Shown piece by piece: positions 33,133-45,945 of a DNA stretch of 64,000 nucleotides. Position numbers and translations under genes: made by a program. Origin of the DNA: Isoetes taiwanensis (taxonomy: Eukaryota > Streptophyta > Lycopodiopsida > Isoetales > Isoetaceae); contig JAJEKV010000004.1 in the NCBI GenBank assembly GCA_021234155.1, positions 22,052,141 to 22,116,140 of the forward strand, read 5' to 3'. Every line of letters begins with the position of its first letter. The first letter of the stretch is position 1. Below the pieces are notes generated by a model that saw only the letters and a list, made by a program, of their open reading frames with translations, did not search any database and was not told the DNA's origin.

Positions 33133-36100
33133 GAGCCCACCCGGTCCCTTTCTGTAGATGAAACTGAAGGAGGCAGACACTAAAAGAAGTAAGGAGGCAG
33201 ACACTCACTGGAATTTATCATCGAGCTACCAAAACAAATACAATCGAGCATTGGAAGGGCCTGACTACAAACAAGGGTTAATGGAGAAAATAGCCCTCAC
33301 ACAATTCCTGCACAACAATTTCAGGAAAAGGACGGACTGCATGGAAACTTAGAGTTTATGTAAATGTGACAGTAACCAGGTGAATGATGGGGAGTAAATC
33401 AACAGGCGCCATCGAAAGGGCGTGAATGAAGAGGTGTGAATGAAGAGGCGTGAATGGAAAGGTGTGAATGAACAGCCGTGAATGGAAAGGCGTGATTGAT
33501 TACATCCCTTCACATCACATTTGCAGCAATTACACATCGAGGTATGGCGAATTTAAGCGTGGGCGGCCACGAACCTTTGGAGATTTATTTGAAGCGACCA
33601 TGAGTATGAATCGGTTGAAGATGTTTTCGTCTTGCGAGAAAATATAGTAGCCAAACAAAAGCCTTTGCCGGAAAAACAACGAGTTCGAACGCATTTGCAT
33701 TTAAGCGAATTCCCCAAAATTTGAATGTAATTTCCCCATATTTTGAAAGTTAAATGTCCCACCTAACCCGAAGTAATGTGTCCGGCCGGAACTTTTAAAC
33801 ACAAATTCCGCCTAAAACACGTGCGACCGTGCATGACTTCGAGTTAATTTTTGGGCGGGCTATAAATGATGATTTGAAATTCAAAATCTCCGTGCACTTA
33901 TTATTAAGGTCCACAATTAATTCCTCATGCTCGAACCCATCAGCGGTCCATTTTTTTTTTCAAAAGGCCAAACTCTTACATGCGACACTTGTCTTGGCGT
34001 CATGAAAGGTCCATAACCCTTTAAAAGCCCCTCATTCTCCACTATTGCAGATTTAGAAACTTACGTGCTTCTTTGGCTTTGTGGTGCGCTTAACGATTAA
34101 TAGCCTTCATATTTGGTAGCCACGAAAGTCTTTCTCATCCCTATCTGTCGCGCACTATACTCCGAACCCGGTATCGGCCGGATCGAGCACTTGGCCTTGT
34201 GTTTCTCGGCGCTTGTCGCCATCATCTGTTTGGCGCCTTCCTCTCTTCATTGTCCTATCGCTGGGTACCCCTTTTCGACAAAGGAATCTTAGCGGTTGAT
34301 GGCATCTCGCCCCACCACGGGGAGGCAAAGGTAAAATTTGGACTACTTTCTTAATAGAAACTTGGCGCCGCCAAATGATTGAGTATCCAGCTATTGCATC
34401 TCGAATTTGGGCGTGGTGACATATTAACATCTTCTAGATGCCCTCCTTTGGTCCCCACAAATGCAAACGTGTAATGCGAGGCCGAATAGGGCACCCAATT
34501 GCTTCCGTGAGGGTCTTTCGGTTTGCAAGACATTGGACTTTTCCCTAACACCAAAGTGGGTAGGGCCCAATTTACTTATCCCCTAACACCAAAGTGGGCG
34601 GGGCCCAATTTGCCTATCGGAAACACGACTTCCTTGGAAGGTAGACTTGGCCGGACTAAGCGGCTCCGCCCAATTTACTCTACCCAAGTCTACCATCCTA
34701 GAAAATCGTGCTCTCAGAATAAGCAAATAGGCGTCATACTGTAATGAATAAATAAATGGCGGGCGCCAGTTTTTATCGTGGGATCTGGACAAATGGGCTG
34801 GCCCAATTTGGCCCCTGACGATGGAATCGTCTCCTCGCCGCAAGGCTCACCATGAGTTCAGCCCAGTAAATTGGTGAGCCCAATTTGGTGTCGTAAAGGG
34901 ACAATCAAATTGGCGGGGCCCCAATTTAGCCCCCTATGATCTGATTGTCTCCTAAGCCCCAAGGCTCACCATGAGTTGGTAAACCTTGTTGGCCCAATTT
35001 GGTGTGCGTGGGGATCCCCAATTTGGTGTCCAATTGCCTCCATCATACAATGATCTCTTCAGCCCCAAGTCTCCGGTACTAACATTACTTTCCGTTCTGC
35101 GGGGAATTAATATGGCTTGAACAAAGCGGTACCCCGGGTTCGTCTTGGACCCAAATTTGCGAGAGGCTATTGCAATAGAGGATGCAAACGAGAAGAAAGA
35201 AAGAAAGAAGCGTTTCTTTGGCATCCGGGTTGTGCCCCATGAAATTTTGACGGTTCTTTGAGGAATGGGTGCGGTGCATAGAGATATAGGGAACATTCAT
35301 CACGGGTCCCAGACAAACCACCTCAAGGATCTTTTGCTTTTCTTTGGCAAGATAGGGGCAGGAAAAATGAATTCGGCGGGTATCGTCATCGACATGGAGG
35401 TCTCGCCCGAGAACAACGATGACTTCCTCATCGATGTTGAAGACAAGTAGATCGGACTTTTCGTCCGTTATAAAGTTCCACTTTCTAAGTACGAGCCATG
35501 TATGATGGCGCCAAGTATAAAGGAAAGCCCACATTCTTGCGCCCGAGAAAGGATGGGCGCTAGACTCATATGAAAGTTTAGAAGCGTCGGGAATCAAATC
35601 AAGAACTGATATCTTGGATGGCTACTACGCTGTCAGGCAGTGGATATTAGAACACAAACAGAACAGGTCGAAAGCACTGTTCACGGAGTATCGGGGCAAA
35701 AACCAACCCTAAAAGTATCACGATACTAAGTGGCTTAAGTCTAGATACAAGAAAGGTGAGACGGCACAAGCGGGCGGCGCCCATGGAGACCAAATCTGTG
35801 TGATAAAGAAGGCGAGGACACTGCTAAGGCTATTCAAGTAAAAAGCTGCCACTAAACTTGTATTCGATTGGAATGAAGAGAATATCAAAGGTCGCCCAGA
35901 GGTGAGTCTGAGAAGAGGACTAGCCGTCGAAGAGGAACCCCTAAGCTTGAGGAGGAAAAGATTTAGGTGGTCCGTCCAAAGAGGCATAAGCGGACATCTT
36001 ATCTGAGAGCCCAAATAGTTCGGAGAGGGAGTCCTATGCGCTTCTTCATCACGAAGAAGCGGGATAGTAGCCCGCCGGATCATGAAGTTCACTCCATCAC

Positions 36101-39100
36101 GGTGGCGGCGTCACTTTCGGGGAAGCGAGACATGAGTTGTCCGCGAGCGCCATAGCAAGCATCAAACGCGGGGAGAGAATCTACCCTCACGGGGGTGGGC
36201 TTGAGATTGAAGTCGATGTGTTCAAGATGCATAAAGCCCGGCAAATATGACTTGTAGGGTCATAAGTCGAGCATTGGACACTCTCTACGAATCGTTTATC
36301 GGCCATCGGATGCACCCTCCACAATGTGGCGATGTCGTGCCGATTCGATCCGGGGCAGGCGAGCAATCAAGTGGAAAAAGCGGAGGACACGCAAAATCTG
36401 AGAATCTTGGATTGTCAATGGCAACCATACGACCCCACGGTTGCTCAAGCGCTTGTCACACAAGCTTTGGCATAGCCTCACGAAAGGAAGCACTTGGCGA
36501 AGCCCGATATTCTTTTTCTATGCCAAAAGGAAATCGCAGGAGTCTGGCGGGGAAATCTCCACGACAATCGAATGCGTTAAGTGTCGGCCCGGAGAATAAT
36601 GACATAACAAAGAAGACTATACGAAGAAGTATTCTTGAAGAAATTCAGCGGCTTAAGTAACCGGTGGGCATTCTATGGGAAGCCTAAGAAGGGCAAACAG
36701 CGGGCACTCCGTCGGTGGAGCTTATTACGTAAGTGCACTACCACCATTTACGGCGGTTCGTGCTATCCACTAGTTGAAATTGGGCCGCCCAATTTCGGCC
36801 TGTTGGCACTCTTTTTCAAATTAGGCCCAATTTCCGAACGGTTGCAAATAGGGCGCTTCGCCCAATTCCGGAGCCCAATTTTGAGTGTCGGATGATCACG
36901 AAATTAGGCGCCCAATTTGCGTCGCTAGTGCAAGCAAATTAAGATGATGTGTATCGTCTTATCCGGTGCCTTGGTGTCATGCGAGGGATTGGAAAGGCTG
37001 TGGCGGCGCAAGCGATTAAGAAGTCAACTATGCGTGACTACGACTACTTTGTATATCTTGACGACGAGCCGTGGAATATGTGCCGAAGTTGCCCGGTTAT
37101 TCTCTGAACCCGGTTGAAGGGCGAGAAGGGGAGAAAAATTGAGGTGAAGGATAGGCTTAGACTTTTCACCAATAATTCTGTCGCCCATTAAAGTCCATGC
37201 ATCCTCTAGATCTGCAAAAGGCTGCTGAAGGAGATCAAGGATGGCACCACATTCTGAAGGGAAGCAAGGATTATCTTGGGAGGCGCACTATGAAAGTCGA
37301 GGCAGGAGGAGAGCTGAAGAAGATTGGAACAATGGGGGCGGGCCCTTGTCGGATACATGAAGGAAGTGAAGAAACTTCCTTTTCAAGACATGGCTGCCTT
37401 GAGGCAAGCTCACCCCATATCCGCGGAGAATCGATGCTTATGTTCTTAAGTAGCATCGGTGGATGGGCGAAGGGCGCAAAAAAGATGGAGAAGGAAAGCT
37501 TTAGGAGTCCCTCTGACAAAGTAGGCGAATATCTTCTAGGGCGGTTGAGGAGGGTGGCAAACCTTTCAAGTGTTTCCACGTTAGTCGCGAGGTTTGTGCG
37601 TGGGCGTGGTAAACCGCCGGCCCGCTTCATTGGATGCGACTTGGATATCTGAAGAAATGGCCAAAGGAAGATTATGAAAAATTCCTTGACCAGCTAAGCA
37701 CGATGACGGACCAGCGGCTTTCTTTGGGTAGCTATATTTATTACCTGGACCGCCTCAATGAGTGCCTATCCGCCATGAAGACAATAGGCGGTGGCGGTAG
37801 GTGTTTGGGTTAGTTCCTACCGGGACCCCGGCGAGCTGCGACTACCTCTAGAGTTCGAGAGTTGCAATGTCTTGTCACCGCTAATGTATGTTGCCGAGCC
37901 TTGGCGGCTCGCCATCGATCTGAGGAAATAAATATTTGCTTCGCCAATTCCGACCATCAAAGCAATATGCTAAGTTTCCCAAGCATTTCACGAGAAAAAG
38001 CGGGACATCGAAAAGAATTTGCACGATCCGCGAGTGTGCGGCGGTATGCATTTTAAATTGAAGCCCGCCCAATTTGCTTATTGACTATCAATGTTTCTAA
38101 CATTTGTTTTCCGTCTGACTTATTGGTATGTATCGACCTTGAATGCGACAAGGGTGCGGCAGTGGGGAGAATCTTGGTGCAAAATCGGTTGGAAAGTAGG
38201 GCGTGCACCTATCTAGTCTGAAGTTGATCTTTGGAAGGTTACCTTTGTTCTCGACTTCTTTAAAGGTGGTGCTTTTAGCCGAAGCGGCGGTGTCGCGAGG
38301 GCTATAAAACATTGTCTTTTGAGAGGCGAGAAAAGCTGGAAATTAAGCTTGCGGATATTGAGCAACTTCGATGTCATGTTAGGCGAGAAAAAATCAAGAG
38401 CTTCGGGCACTCTGAGGAAGATAAAAGAGGGAAAGAAGAAGGCCTCTACTTCCAAAAATGCTCCTCGACCTCGACTTCACGCCTTACGAGACACCTTGTC
38501 CGTTCTCGTCTACACAACCATAAGCGAAGTGCAATCAATTCCGAGACAGGGACAAGAGCTGATTCAAGTAGAGCTCAAAAGGCGTGACCCCTAGGCTCTC
38601 GGGATTTGGAACTATTTAGGAGAAGAAAAAACAACATCAACGCGACTTGGGCGGGGCGGGATTTGGTGAATACTCGGGGACATGATTGAGGCGACCTCAA
38701 AGTTCGAGGAAGAGGTTGCTAGGGAGCCTGACTTCTGTCGTTGTCATGGAAAACATAGGAAGGGGACAATCGGGATGGAGAGGATGTGGTCCCCAACACG
38801 ATGGCGATCAAGATGTAGAGGAAGAGGTGGCGAACACGAGAAGACAATCAAGGTGCGGATGATGAGAATGAGGCTGGGGCCGAAGATTTTATGCAAAGAA
38901 TGGAATTGATCAAAGAGGGACACAACAACCTCATTGATGGAGAACCCGGTAGGGATCATTAGGAAGATGTGCCTCAGGCGAATGGCGACTTATGATTTGA
39001 AAATACGTGAAATATGTTAATAACAATTGTTCATACTTCTTTTTTTGAAATGATAGCGTTGCACTCATTTCCTTGTCTTAAATTTCTCTAGTTTACTTTG

Positions 39101-40940
39101 CTAACCAAATTGGCAGCCCAATTTGCTAACAAATTAAGGCGGTGCCCGAAATTTGGTTAACCCTTAGAAACTATAGCCTTTTATTAAATTTATTTGACTT
39201 AGCTATCCTCATGGTAAATTGGTGTAGCCCAATTCTTGGCGAATAAGCGCCATCAAACATGAAGTGAAGTGGAGCTGCGAGAAGCGGTGGAGATCAAAGA
39301 GCGGACCCTCGGGGAATTACTCGTCAGTGCGTTACATTATATAATATTGACTATGCTTATTACATCCTTACAACATTATTATATCCTTGTCGGGTACATT
39401 AACATATCAGAGTGTACAAAGAGTCACTTTCGTCGTCAACGCCTGCCAAAGGCGATGCCATTCACTCAAAGATCTGGCGATCGGGGAAGCCAATACTGGT
39501 GGACCACAACACGAGTGAGCTTCACGCAATTACTCGCAGGTCCATCCGCTTTTGACTGGAGCCATGGATCAAGACTAACACCGGTCATATAGCAGCGGCA
39601 AATATCGTTGTAACTCAAGTAGCACTTGAAGGATCGGATGTTCTCGGACGATCCGGCAAAGGAAGCCATGAGAGATGAATGCGGTGGAGCTGCTTTTTAT
39701 AGTCGTGAGAAATTATTGATGTCAATTATTGGCGTACATTCTAGCATAGCAGTAACCGTATAAGGTACACATGCGACCCTTGAGAAATTTGACGCCCAAT
39801 TTCGGCGCATCATTCGATATGAGCATTCAGGGGGCAAAGTGGGCGCCCAATTTCCGCGGGACATGTTGGACAAGTTGCACATATAGAAGACAAGTTGTAC
39901 TAATACTTTATCTCATAGATGATTCTGATCCGATTACAACAAGATGACAAAGCGTTCATTTAGGGGGACTCTTCTGAGTCATTTTCACCGGGCACCCCAG
40001 CGATCTTCTCTATCATGTACATTTGATGCTCTCTATTCCATATCAGATGGATGATAACGTCGAAGGGATCAGGATAATGGCGAGGATTTAGAGCGACTGT
40101 GGTCATCCAGTCTTCCATGGGTATCTCTCGCTCGCGGCACACTTTGCTTGAAGTTTTCGTGATTCATCTTGCAGTTGATGGAATCACGTTCAGGACCAGA
40201 ATGAGACCACATGGCTAGACGAAGGCCAAATTTGATGGTCAAAATTGGTTTGAGATATATTTATACCCACAATCATTATTGAAGGTATTATGCGCAAAGA
40301 TTATTGGATGTACACCGTATATACAACCAATAATCTTTCTGAGAGTCATCAATAATTCCTTGGCTATAAATATAGCTGCATTCGACAAGACAAACACATT
40401 CCGCTGCCATGTCTCACCATCTTCACAGCCCCATGTTGACACCCTTACTTGCCTTATGACCTATGGCGATCTTTATGCTGCGAGTTGAAAGGGATCTCTC
40501 GATCCACGGCTGTATGGTATAGCTTGGTCGAAAAGAAAGACTCCCGGCGTAGTATCATGTTACTATCCATATTGTGTGGGTTCCGGGGTGAGGCTTTTGA
40601 GATTAATAGAATCACCAATAATTACAATCTATGACTCATGTATTTAATAACTTTATATGATATGATGATGTAACTGTGTTGTCCATGAATCAGTTGTTAT
40701 GTTTCAGTTCTTATCTTCGGTTACGATCACGTTTTTTCGTTTTCCTTTTGCCTGCAAGAAGAAGGAAAGTGGGGCGCCCTATTTTCCTCAAAGCGGAAGC
40801 CTTCATGCAACTAGCTTCAAGCCATCGAAGGGCAAAGTCGGGCAGGCCGGTTTAAGGGGAGTTCTATTCAGAAGGAAATTGGGCGGGTGCCCAATTTCCT
40901 CAGGAAGGAAAGTGGGCGGGCGCCCAATTTCGTCTGGAGG
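32690..40940. repeat. Dispersed CCCAATTT / AAATTGGG motif field
   Basis: The phrase GCCCAATTT or its complement occurs more than 20 times, for example near 32703, 33015, 34568, 34604, 34662, 34803, 34877, 34915, 34990, 35020, 36780, 36825, 36905, 38065, 39115, 39792, 39846, 40890 and 40925. Many sites pair AAATTGGGC with GCCCAATTT to make small palindromes. I do not see this density elsewhere in the window. No known element explains it. Confidence 0.7.
33417..33500. repeat. 14-bp minisatellite x 6
   Basis: Six units of AGG(C/T)GTGAATG(A/G)A(A/G) lie in tandem. Nearby minus-strand ORFs are translations of it. Confidence 0.9.
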
Positions 40941-41121
40941 TAATTTGTTAGAGGTCCCCGTAGTACTTGCTCTGAGAGGGAAGAAGTTGAGCTGGGTTTC
41001 AAATGGAGTACTGAATTTCTCTATAATTGTATTAGTGTCATTATAGCTGTTATGGTGATAATTCTTCCCATCTGGCCCTTCAGGGGTCCTTAATAAGGTT
41101 TATGTACCATTTATTATTATT
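33501..41121. other. Anonymous CpG-rich block, probably decayed element(s)
   Basis: Many short ORFs exist on both strands and none is recognised. Coding-like stretches include a plus-strand frame near 37635-37800 (WPKEDYEKFLDQLSTMTDQR), one near 38310-38590 and an acidic one near 38850-38955 (FMQRMELIKEGHNNLIDGEP). They could be exons or fragments of one plus-strand element. By eye the block is richer in CG dinucleotides than its flanks. It ends in a plus-strand poly(A) tail at 41144-41160. Confidence 0.4.
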
Positions 41122-41160
41122 AATAAAAAATCTTGCCTTCAACAAAAAAAAAAAAAAAAA
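41122..41160 (+). terminator. Poly(A) signal and tail of a plus-strand retroelement
   Basis: AATAAA at 41122-41127 is followed 17 bp later by 17 uninterrupted A (41144-41160). This is the usual 3' end of a plant LINE or retroposed transcript. The sequence just upstream gives no recognisable ORF2. Confidence 0.55.
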
Positions 41161-41619
41161 CTATATATTTAAGGCAATTTGAGCAGCTTGCTTGTTTTGG
41201 AGGTTTTGCTTCTATTTTAGATGGTTATGGATGGTTTTTTTTATTGTGATGGCATAAGAAAAGAAACAGGTCTGGCTAATTTTAGAAAGATGAGGAGCCC
41301 AACACATGATGGTGATCGCAGATTGAGAGTCTCTTGTTGTAACGAAATCGTTGTTGTGGCCCGGAGGATCAAATCCTCCAGCCCTATTTTTCGGGGGTTG
41401 GGTCCTGTAATCCAGGTCGACTGGGGCCCTAGTCGCCGCATTGCATCGGCAGAAGGTCTGGTGCTTTTTAAATTCCAAAACGACATACATATTGCCATAG
41501 CCGGCCGAAGGCGAAGTAAGCATCTGGCTCCAGACTATTCGCTTTTGCTAGAGCTTCGTCCCTTCCTGATCCTGCAGCAGAGCTTCATGCTGCATATTGA
41601 TGCCGGCTTCATGTTGTGC

Positions 41620-42081
41620 TCATGCTAGGGCAGGGCTCCAGTTCGTCTTGAGAATAATATGGCATTGAGAATAATATGGCATGTATTTCGATCCATTGGG
41701 CGTTGTAGGTTCAATGTGCACCATTGAAAGTTTTGTTGGGGTGAAGCCAAAAAATATTGTGGGCGCTTGATCTAGGACGAGAGAGAATATTCCCCTCGTC
41801 AATGGCAAAACATCCCATTGAGTAGCAATAGAAATATAAACAAAGGTACCAAATCTAGAATAGCTCAAACATTTTCGTCTGTTGTAAAATGGAATGTTAT
41901 TAACGGAATATCTCTCCAAAGGCAGAATATCCCCACGATTCAAAACAAAGACAATCACATCTCGAAATAGACGATGCATCGCAGCGTTAGTGGTCGAAGA
42001 AATCTTCGACCGTTGAAAGGAAGCCTCGAAAGCTGGTAAATCTTCTGGGTCTTCTGGGTCTGCGTATTGAGGAGTGTTCAA
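41620..42081 (-). CDS. Unrecognised 153-codon ORF
   Basis: The frame reads through LPLERYSVNNIPFYNRRK and DVLPLTRGIFSLVLDQAP, with normal amino-acid composition and no low complexity. I recognise no family. It lies opposite and next to the plus-strand LRR remnant. The preceding 460 bp (41161-41619) contain a 135-codon plus-strand ORF, also unrecognised. Either could be a fragment of a captured or broken gene. Confidence 0.3.
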   Translation of the reverse strand: MNTPQYADPEDPEDLPAFEASFQRSKISSTTNAAMHRLFRDVIVFVLNRGDILPLERYSVNNIPFYNRRKCLSYSRFGTFVYISIATQWDVLPLTRGIFSLVLDQAPTIFFGFTPTKLSMVHIEPTTPNGSKYMPYYSQCHIILKTNWSPALA

Positions 42082-42259
42082 GGAGAATCGATCGATATTG
42101 CTTAGGGTGCTTTCCCATCCTCAACCTGAAGGATTCAGGTTTCTGACTTCGAATTCAAAATAATTTTTAACGCCAGGTTTTGGACCAAAGCATTTCTCAA
42201 TGCACAGGTTTTGCACCTTGGTAATCTAATTTCAGGTCGGCATGGGAAAGCACCCTTAG

Positions 42260-42731
42260 AGCTGGGAGAAATTTCTGTCGAATTGGGTAATCTAAGAAGC
42301 CTCCGGCAGCTCGTTTTGAGCCATATAATGGATTATATGGCACCATAGCCACATCTATTGGAAACTTAAGAAGCCTTCGCATTCTTGATCTGAGTGGAAA
42401 TATGTTCGCCAGATCTATTCCGACAGTTTTATACGGGCTTCCAGAGCTTCAATAATTGGATTTGAGCTTCAATGTTTTCCAGGGCAGCATTTCTGATGAA
42501 TTGGGCAGATTAAAAACTCTTAAGTTTTAGGATCTGAGCTATAATAATCTCACAGGGCAGATTCCGCAAGGATTAGACGGTCTTGAGAGATCCTCTCAGG
42601 CGGCCGGCTTCCCGGGTATTTTGGCGGATTAAAGAGCTTCCATAATTGCAGGAGGTAACGGATTTCCATGAGCTTGGATGTGAAAATAGCAGTGTCGGAT
42701 TAATGGACACGGAATCAGGGCGTTCGATTTC
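42260..42731 (+). pseudogene. Leucine-rich repeat protein (receptor-like) fragment
   Basis: In the plus strand I read ELGEISVELGNLRSLRQLVL, IGNLRSLRILDLSGNMF, LDLSFNVFQGSISDELGRLK and DLSYNNLTGQIPQGLDGL. These are consecutive extracellular LRR units (LxxLxxLDLSxNxxxGxIP) of plant receptor-like proteins or kinases, which bind peptide or pathogen ligands at the cell surface. Stops occur, for example before LDLSFN and before DLSYNN, so it was already broken or has decayed. A copia element interrupts it at 42732. Sequence beyond the element (47545 onward) shows no clear LRR. Confidence 0.65.
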
Positions 42732-42916
42732 TGAAACAATCTTGATCAGAAAGGAACACAAGCAAATGCAAAGAATAAGGTGCCCATCCCGTGGGTTCTC
42801 CTTCATATTTATGGTATGTACAGCGAATAATACAAGCAATTAATGCCCACTCTTTCATTTACATTAATTGCTTCAGTGCAACGATTAGAAGCGTAATCTT
42901 AGCCATCATTTCAACA
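42732..42916 (-). repeat. 3' LTR of the copia element
   Basis: 185 bp, TG...CA. It is the partner of 47359-47544. On the coding strand the bases just before it (GCGAGCGGGGTG) form a short polypurine-like tract. Confidence 0.93.
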
Positions 42917-43004
42917 CACCCCGCTCGCTTATAATGTTGAGCTTATACCAAGTGAGCTTCTATGCCACATGAATTTGTCTTTGCACGCTGGCTTGGTTAG
43001 AAGA

Positions 43005-44432
43005 TCACGGGCATCTCTTCGCTTGGAAGGTATTCCATCTCAGATAGATCGATCCAAAGACTTTGTCCCTGGTAAAATGGTGTTGAATTGAAATGTGCTT
43101 GGATCTTCTATGATGAATTGGGTTCTCAGTCAAGGCTATGCTACTTTTGTTATCATTGAAAACAATAGTAGGCTCCTTTTGAACATACCCAATTTCTCCC
43201 AGAAACTGTCGTAGCCAAATGGTTTCTCTCACAGCTGCAGATGTGGCCATATATTCAGCCTCGCAGGAGGATAATGCTACTGATGTCTGCTTGGAACTTG
43301 TCCAAGTGATTGCTGCTCCATGTAACATGATGGAAAACCCCGTTGTTGACCTCCTGGTATCTTGATCTCCAGCCCAATCAGCATCAACAAATGACACTAA
43401 TCTCACCATTGGATCATTTGAGTCTGGTCCGTACCTGAGGCCCATATTGGATGTGCCTTGTAAATATCGAATGATCCTTTTTACTGCTTTCCAGTGCTGC
43501 AATCCTGGGTTTTGCATGAACCTGCTTGCTGCTCCTACAGCCTGTGCAATATCAGGCCTAGTACTTACCATGATATGCATAAGGCAACCTACAGCATTTC
43601 TATATGGAATGCTATTCATCTGAATCTTCTCCTCATTAGATTGGGGTTCCATCTCCTTGCTCAATTTTATGTTTATTGCAGCAGGAGTATCCTTAGGTAT
43701 ACACCCTTTCATTCCAAATCTGCTGCCCAGCCTAAGAATAGCTTGTTCTTGATGAATTAGAATGGTCCTCTTGTTCGGGTCCCTCGTGCACTTGAAGGCC
43801 CAAGCATGTTTTGATTTCTCCCAAATCAGTCATTCTAAACTCAACTTGGAGAGCACTTTTAATGGACTGCACCCCTGCCATGCTAGTGCTAACAATTATA
43901 AGATCATCCACATAAACAATCACAATGGTTAGTTGATCACGCTCCTCTTATAATACACATTCCATTCGTTATGCATCTTTGAAATCCCAATCTTTGAAGA
44001 AAACCATCAATTTCGATATACCCACGGGGCTTTGTTTTAGCCCATACAGAGCTCGATTCACCTGCAAACCTTACCTTTGATTTGATCAAAACCCTCCGCT
44101 GCCTCATAAATATTTCCTCCTCCGTGATAACCGCTCAAAAAGGTCGCTTTTACGCCCATTTGATGCACTTCCATGTCTTCTTGAGTCGCTAGAGCCAAAA
44201 CAGTCCCCGATTGAGGTCATCTTAGCCACGGGAGAAAACGTTTCTTCAAAATCAATTCCAGCCTGTTAGAAAAACCTTGTGCTACCAATCTAGCTCGAAA
44301 TCTTGCAATAGATCCATCAACGCCCTTCTTAATTTTGAATACCCACCGCAGCCTTTCGCTTCTTCTTCCTTTGGGTAGAGGTACCAAATCCCATGCATTA
44401 GTTAGATACATTGCATCAATTTCCTCTTGCAT
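43005..44432 (-). pseudogene. Copia reverse transcriptase and RNase H
   Basis: Reverse transcriptase begins at 44432 with MQEEIDAMYLTNAWDLVPLP, then LRWVFKIKKG and FRARLVAQGFS. After a frame-broken stretch (NRALYGLKQSP) comes the catalytic IVYVDDLIIVS near 43890, intact. RNase H spans 43712-43005, with VSFVDADWAGD, RRSTTGFSIML, ALSSCEAEYMA and RSKHISIQHHFTRDKV, so its catalytic acidic residues appear present. The products would copy element RNA into DNA and degrade the RNA. At least two frameshifts (44217-43923 and 43732-43712) separate the parts. Confidence 0.9.
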
Positions 44433-44562
44433 TGCTTTCCTCCATTGTTCAATCTAGCACAAAGCTTCATGTAATCGCTAAAGGTTCAAGAAATTTCGCT
44501 TTAAAACATTCGACACACATTTTTCCTCCATGTCCTGATGCCACCAGTTCCCATGAATTTTC

Positions 44563-45945
44563 TCAAAGATCAATTCTTGTTGGAGAACATTTGCCAGAGC
44601 TGCTGAGCACCGAGGTGCCCGCCATTCTAACCAACGTTGAGTTGGATGATGTCCCCGAGCGCTTCTCCTTACTTCTGTATGTAGTGGCTATTGAACAAAA
44701 GGTAGATAGAGAGGCCGAAAGGTGGATAGGGACCGACTGATCATCCTCATGGCTTGGTCCTTGAATGGGTACCTCAATTGTTTGTTCTCCATCCTGACTG
44801 TCAACAGACTCTTCTTGTATTTCCAACCACAGATTTGTGTGCTCTTGGTACAAGTCATTATCCTCAGAATCATGTGACACCCTCTGAGAGTCTAAGCCAT
44901 ACTCATCAAATCTGACATTGCTACTGCGAATTACCTTCTTGGTCTCAACATCCATCAATCGATATCCTTTACCTTCTAGGCAATAACCCAAAAATATGCA
45001 TCTACGTGACTTGTCTGCCAGTTTGTTCTTCCGAATCTCTTTAGGAACGAACGCAAATGCAGTGCTCCCAAATACTCTCAAGTGTCCAACATCTGGTTTG
45101 ATGCCACTCCAAGCCTCTTCTGGTGTTTTTCCTTTCACTGCCACTGTTGGCGTTCTGTTCTGAATGTAACATGCAGTTATAATAGCCTCACCCCAAAAAC
45201 GGTCTGACACCTTAGCCCACTTCAGCATGCTCAAAGCACACTCCTTCAAAGTTCTGATTTTTCTCTCTGCCACGCCATTCTGGAAGTGCTCATATGGGTT
45301 TGAGAGCTGCCTTTTTATTCCATCTTGCTGCAAACAATTTGTAAATTCCCGATATACAAACTCTGTCCCATTGTCACTGCGAATTGCTCCAATGGTATTT
45401 CCAGTCTCCTTTCAACTTGTTTCATCCATATCTTGAATGTGGCTAACACGCCACTTTTCCTTTTAACAAGAAATACAAATGTTTTTCCTTGAAAAATCAT
45501 CCACAATTATCAAAAATATCTGCATTTAAAAGATTTGACGGGCATGATCCCGCCAAATCAGATGTACCAATTGGAGTAACTTTGTGGCCCTAGTACCCGC
45601 CTCCTTACCCCTTTTTTATGATGTTTACTCAAGATGCATCCTTCACATAATTCAAGACTTCTAATCAGAGATATTCATACCTGCTACCATCTTTCCCCTG
45701 CAGCTTCTTTCATCCTCCCTTGGTTGATGTGACCAAGCCTTCGATGCCATAGTTGCATATCCCCTTCTGGGTCCAAGAGAAGTTGCCGTGAATGCGCACG
45801 ATCTCTTGCATGAGCCCTTCTGCTTCAATTCCAGCAATTGATACAAGAATCCTACTCTCACTCCCTTCCCAACAATTTGCTTATGGTTATTCATCAAGAG
45901 CATTTCATCTTTGAGAACACATGCAGTGACTCCAACATCCACCAA
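44563..45945 (-). pseudogene. Copia GAG-pre-integrase and integrase
   Basis: From high to low coordinates: a pre-integrase segment at 45945-45661 (TACVLKDEMLLMNNHKQIVG, then HQPREDERSC); the integrase core start FQGKTFVFLVKRKSGVLATF at 45506; then 45333-44563 with HFQNGVAERKIRTLKECALS, FWGEAIITACYIQNRTP and the C-terminal FVPKEIRKNKLADKSRRCIF. The catalytic glutamate of NGVAERK is kept. Frameshifts lie near 45660-45510 and near 45420, where the second catalytic aspartate (SDNGTEF) must be read across a frame change. Confidence 0.88.

Noticed and set aside
33417-33500. CRISPR-like array
   Set aside because: The 14-bp units are contiguous without spacers, and the window is plant nuclear DNA.
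35085-35597. 170-codon minus-strand ORF as a real gene
   Set aside because: No recognisable motif, overlapping frames on both strands, and it sits in the CCCAATTT motif block.
37197-37652. 151-codon plus-strand ORF
   Set aside because: Antisense overlap with a 119-codon frame, no domain recognised; left in the anonymous block.
44411-44740. 109-codon plus-strand ORF in the copia element
   Set aside because: Antisense shadow of integrase and reverse transcriptase.
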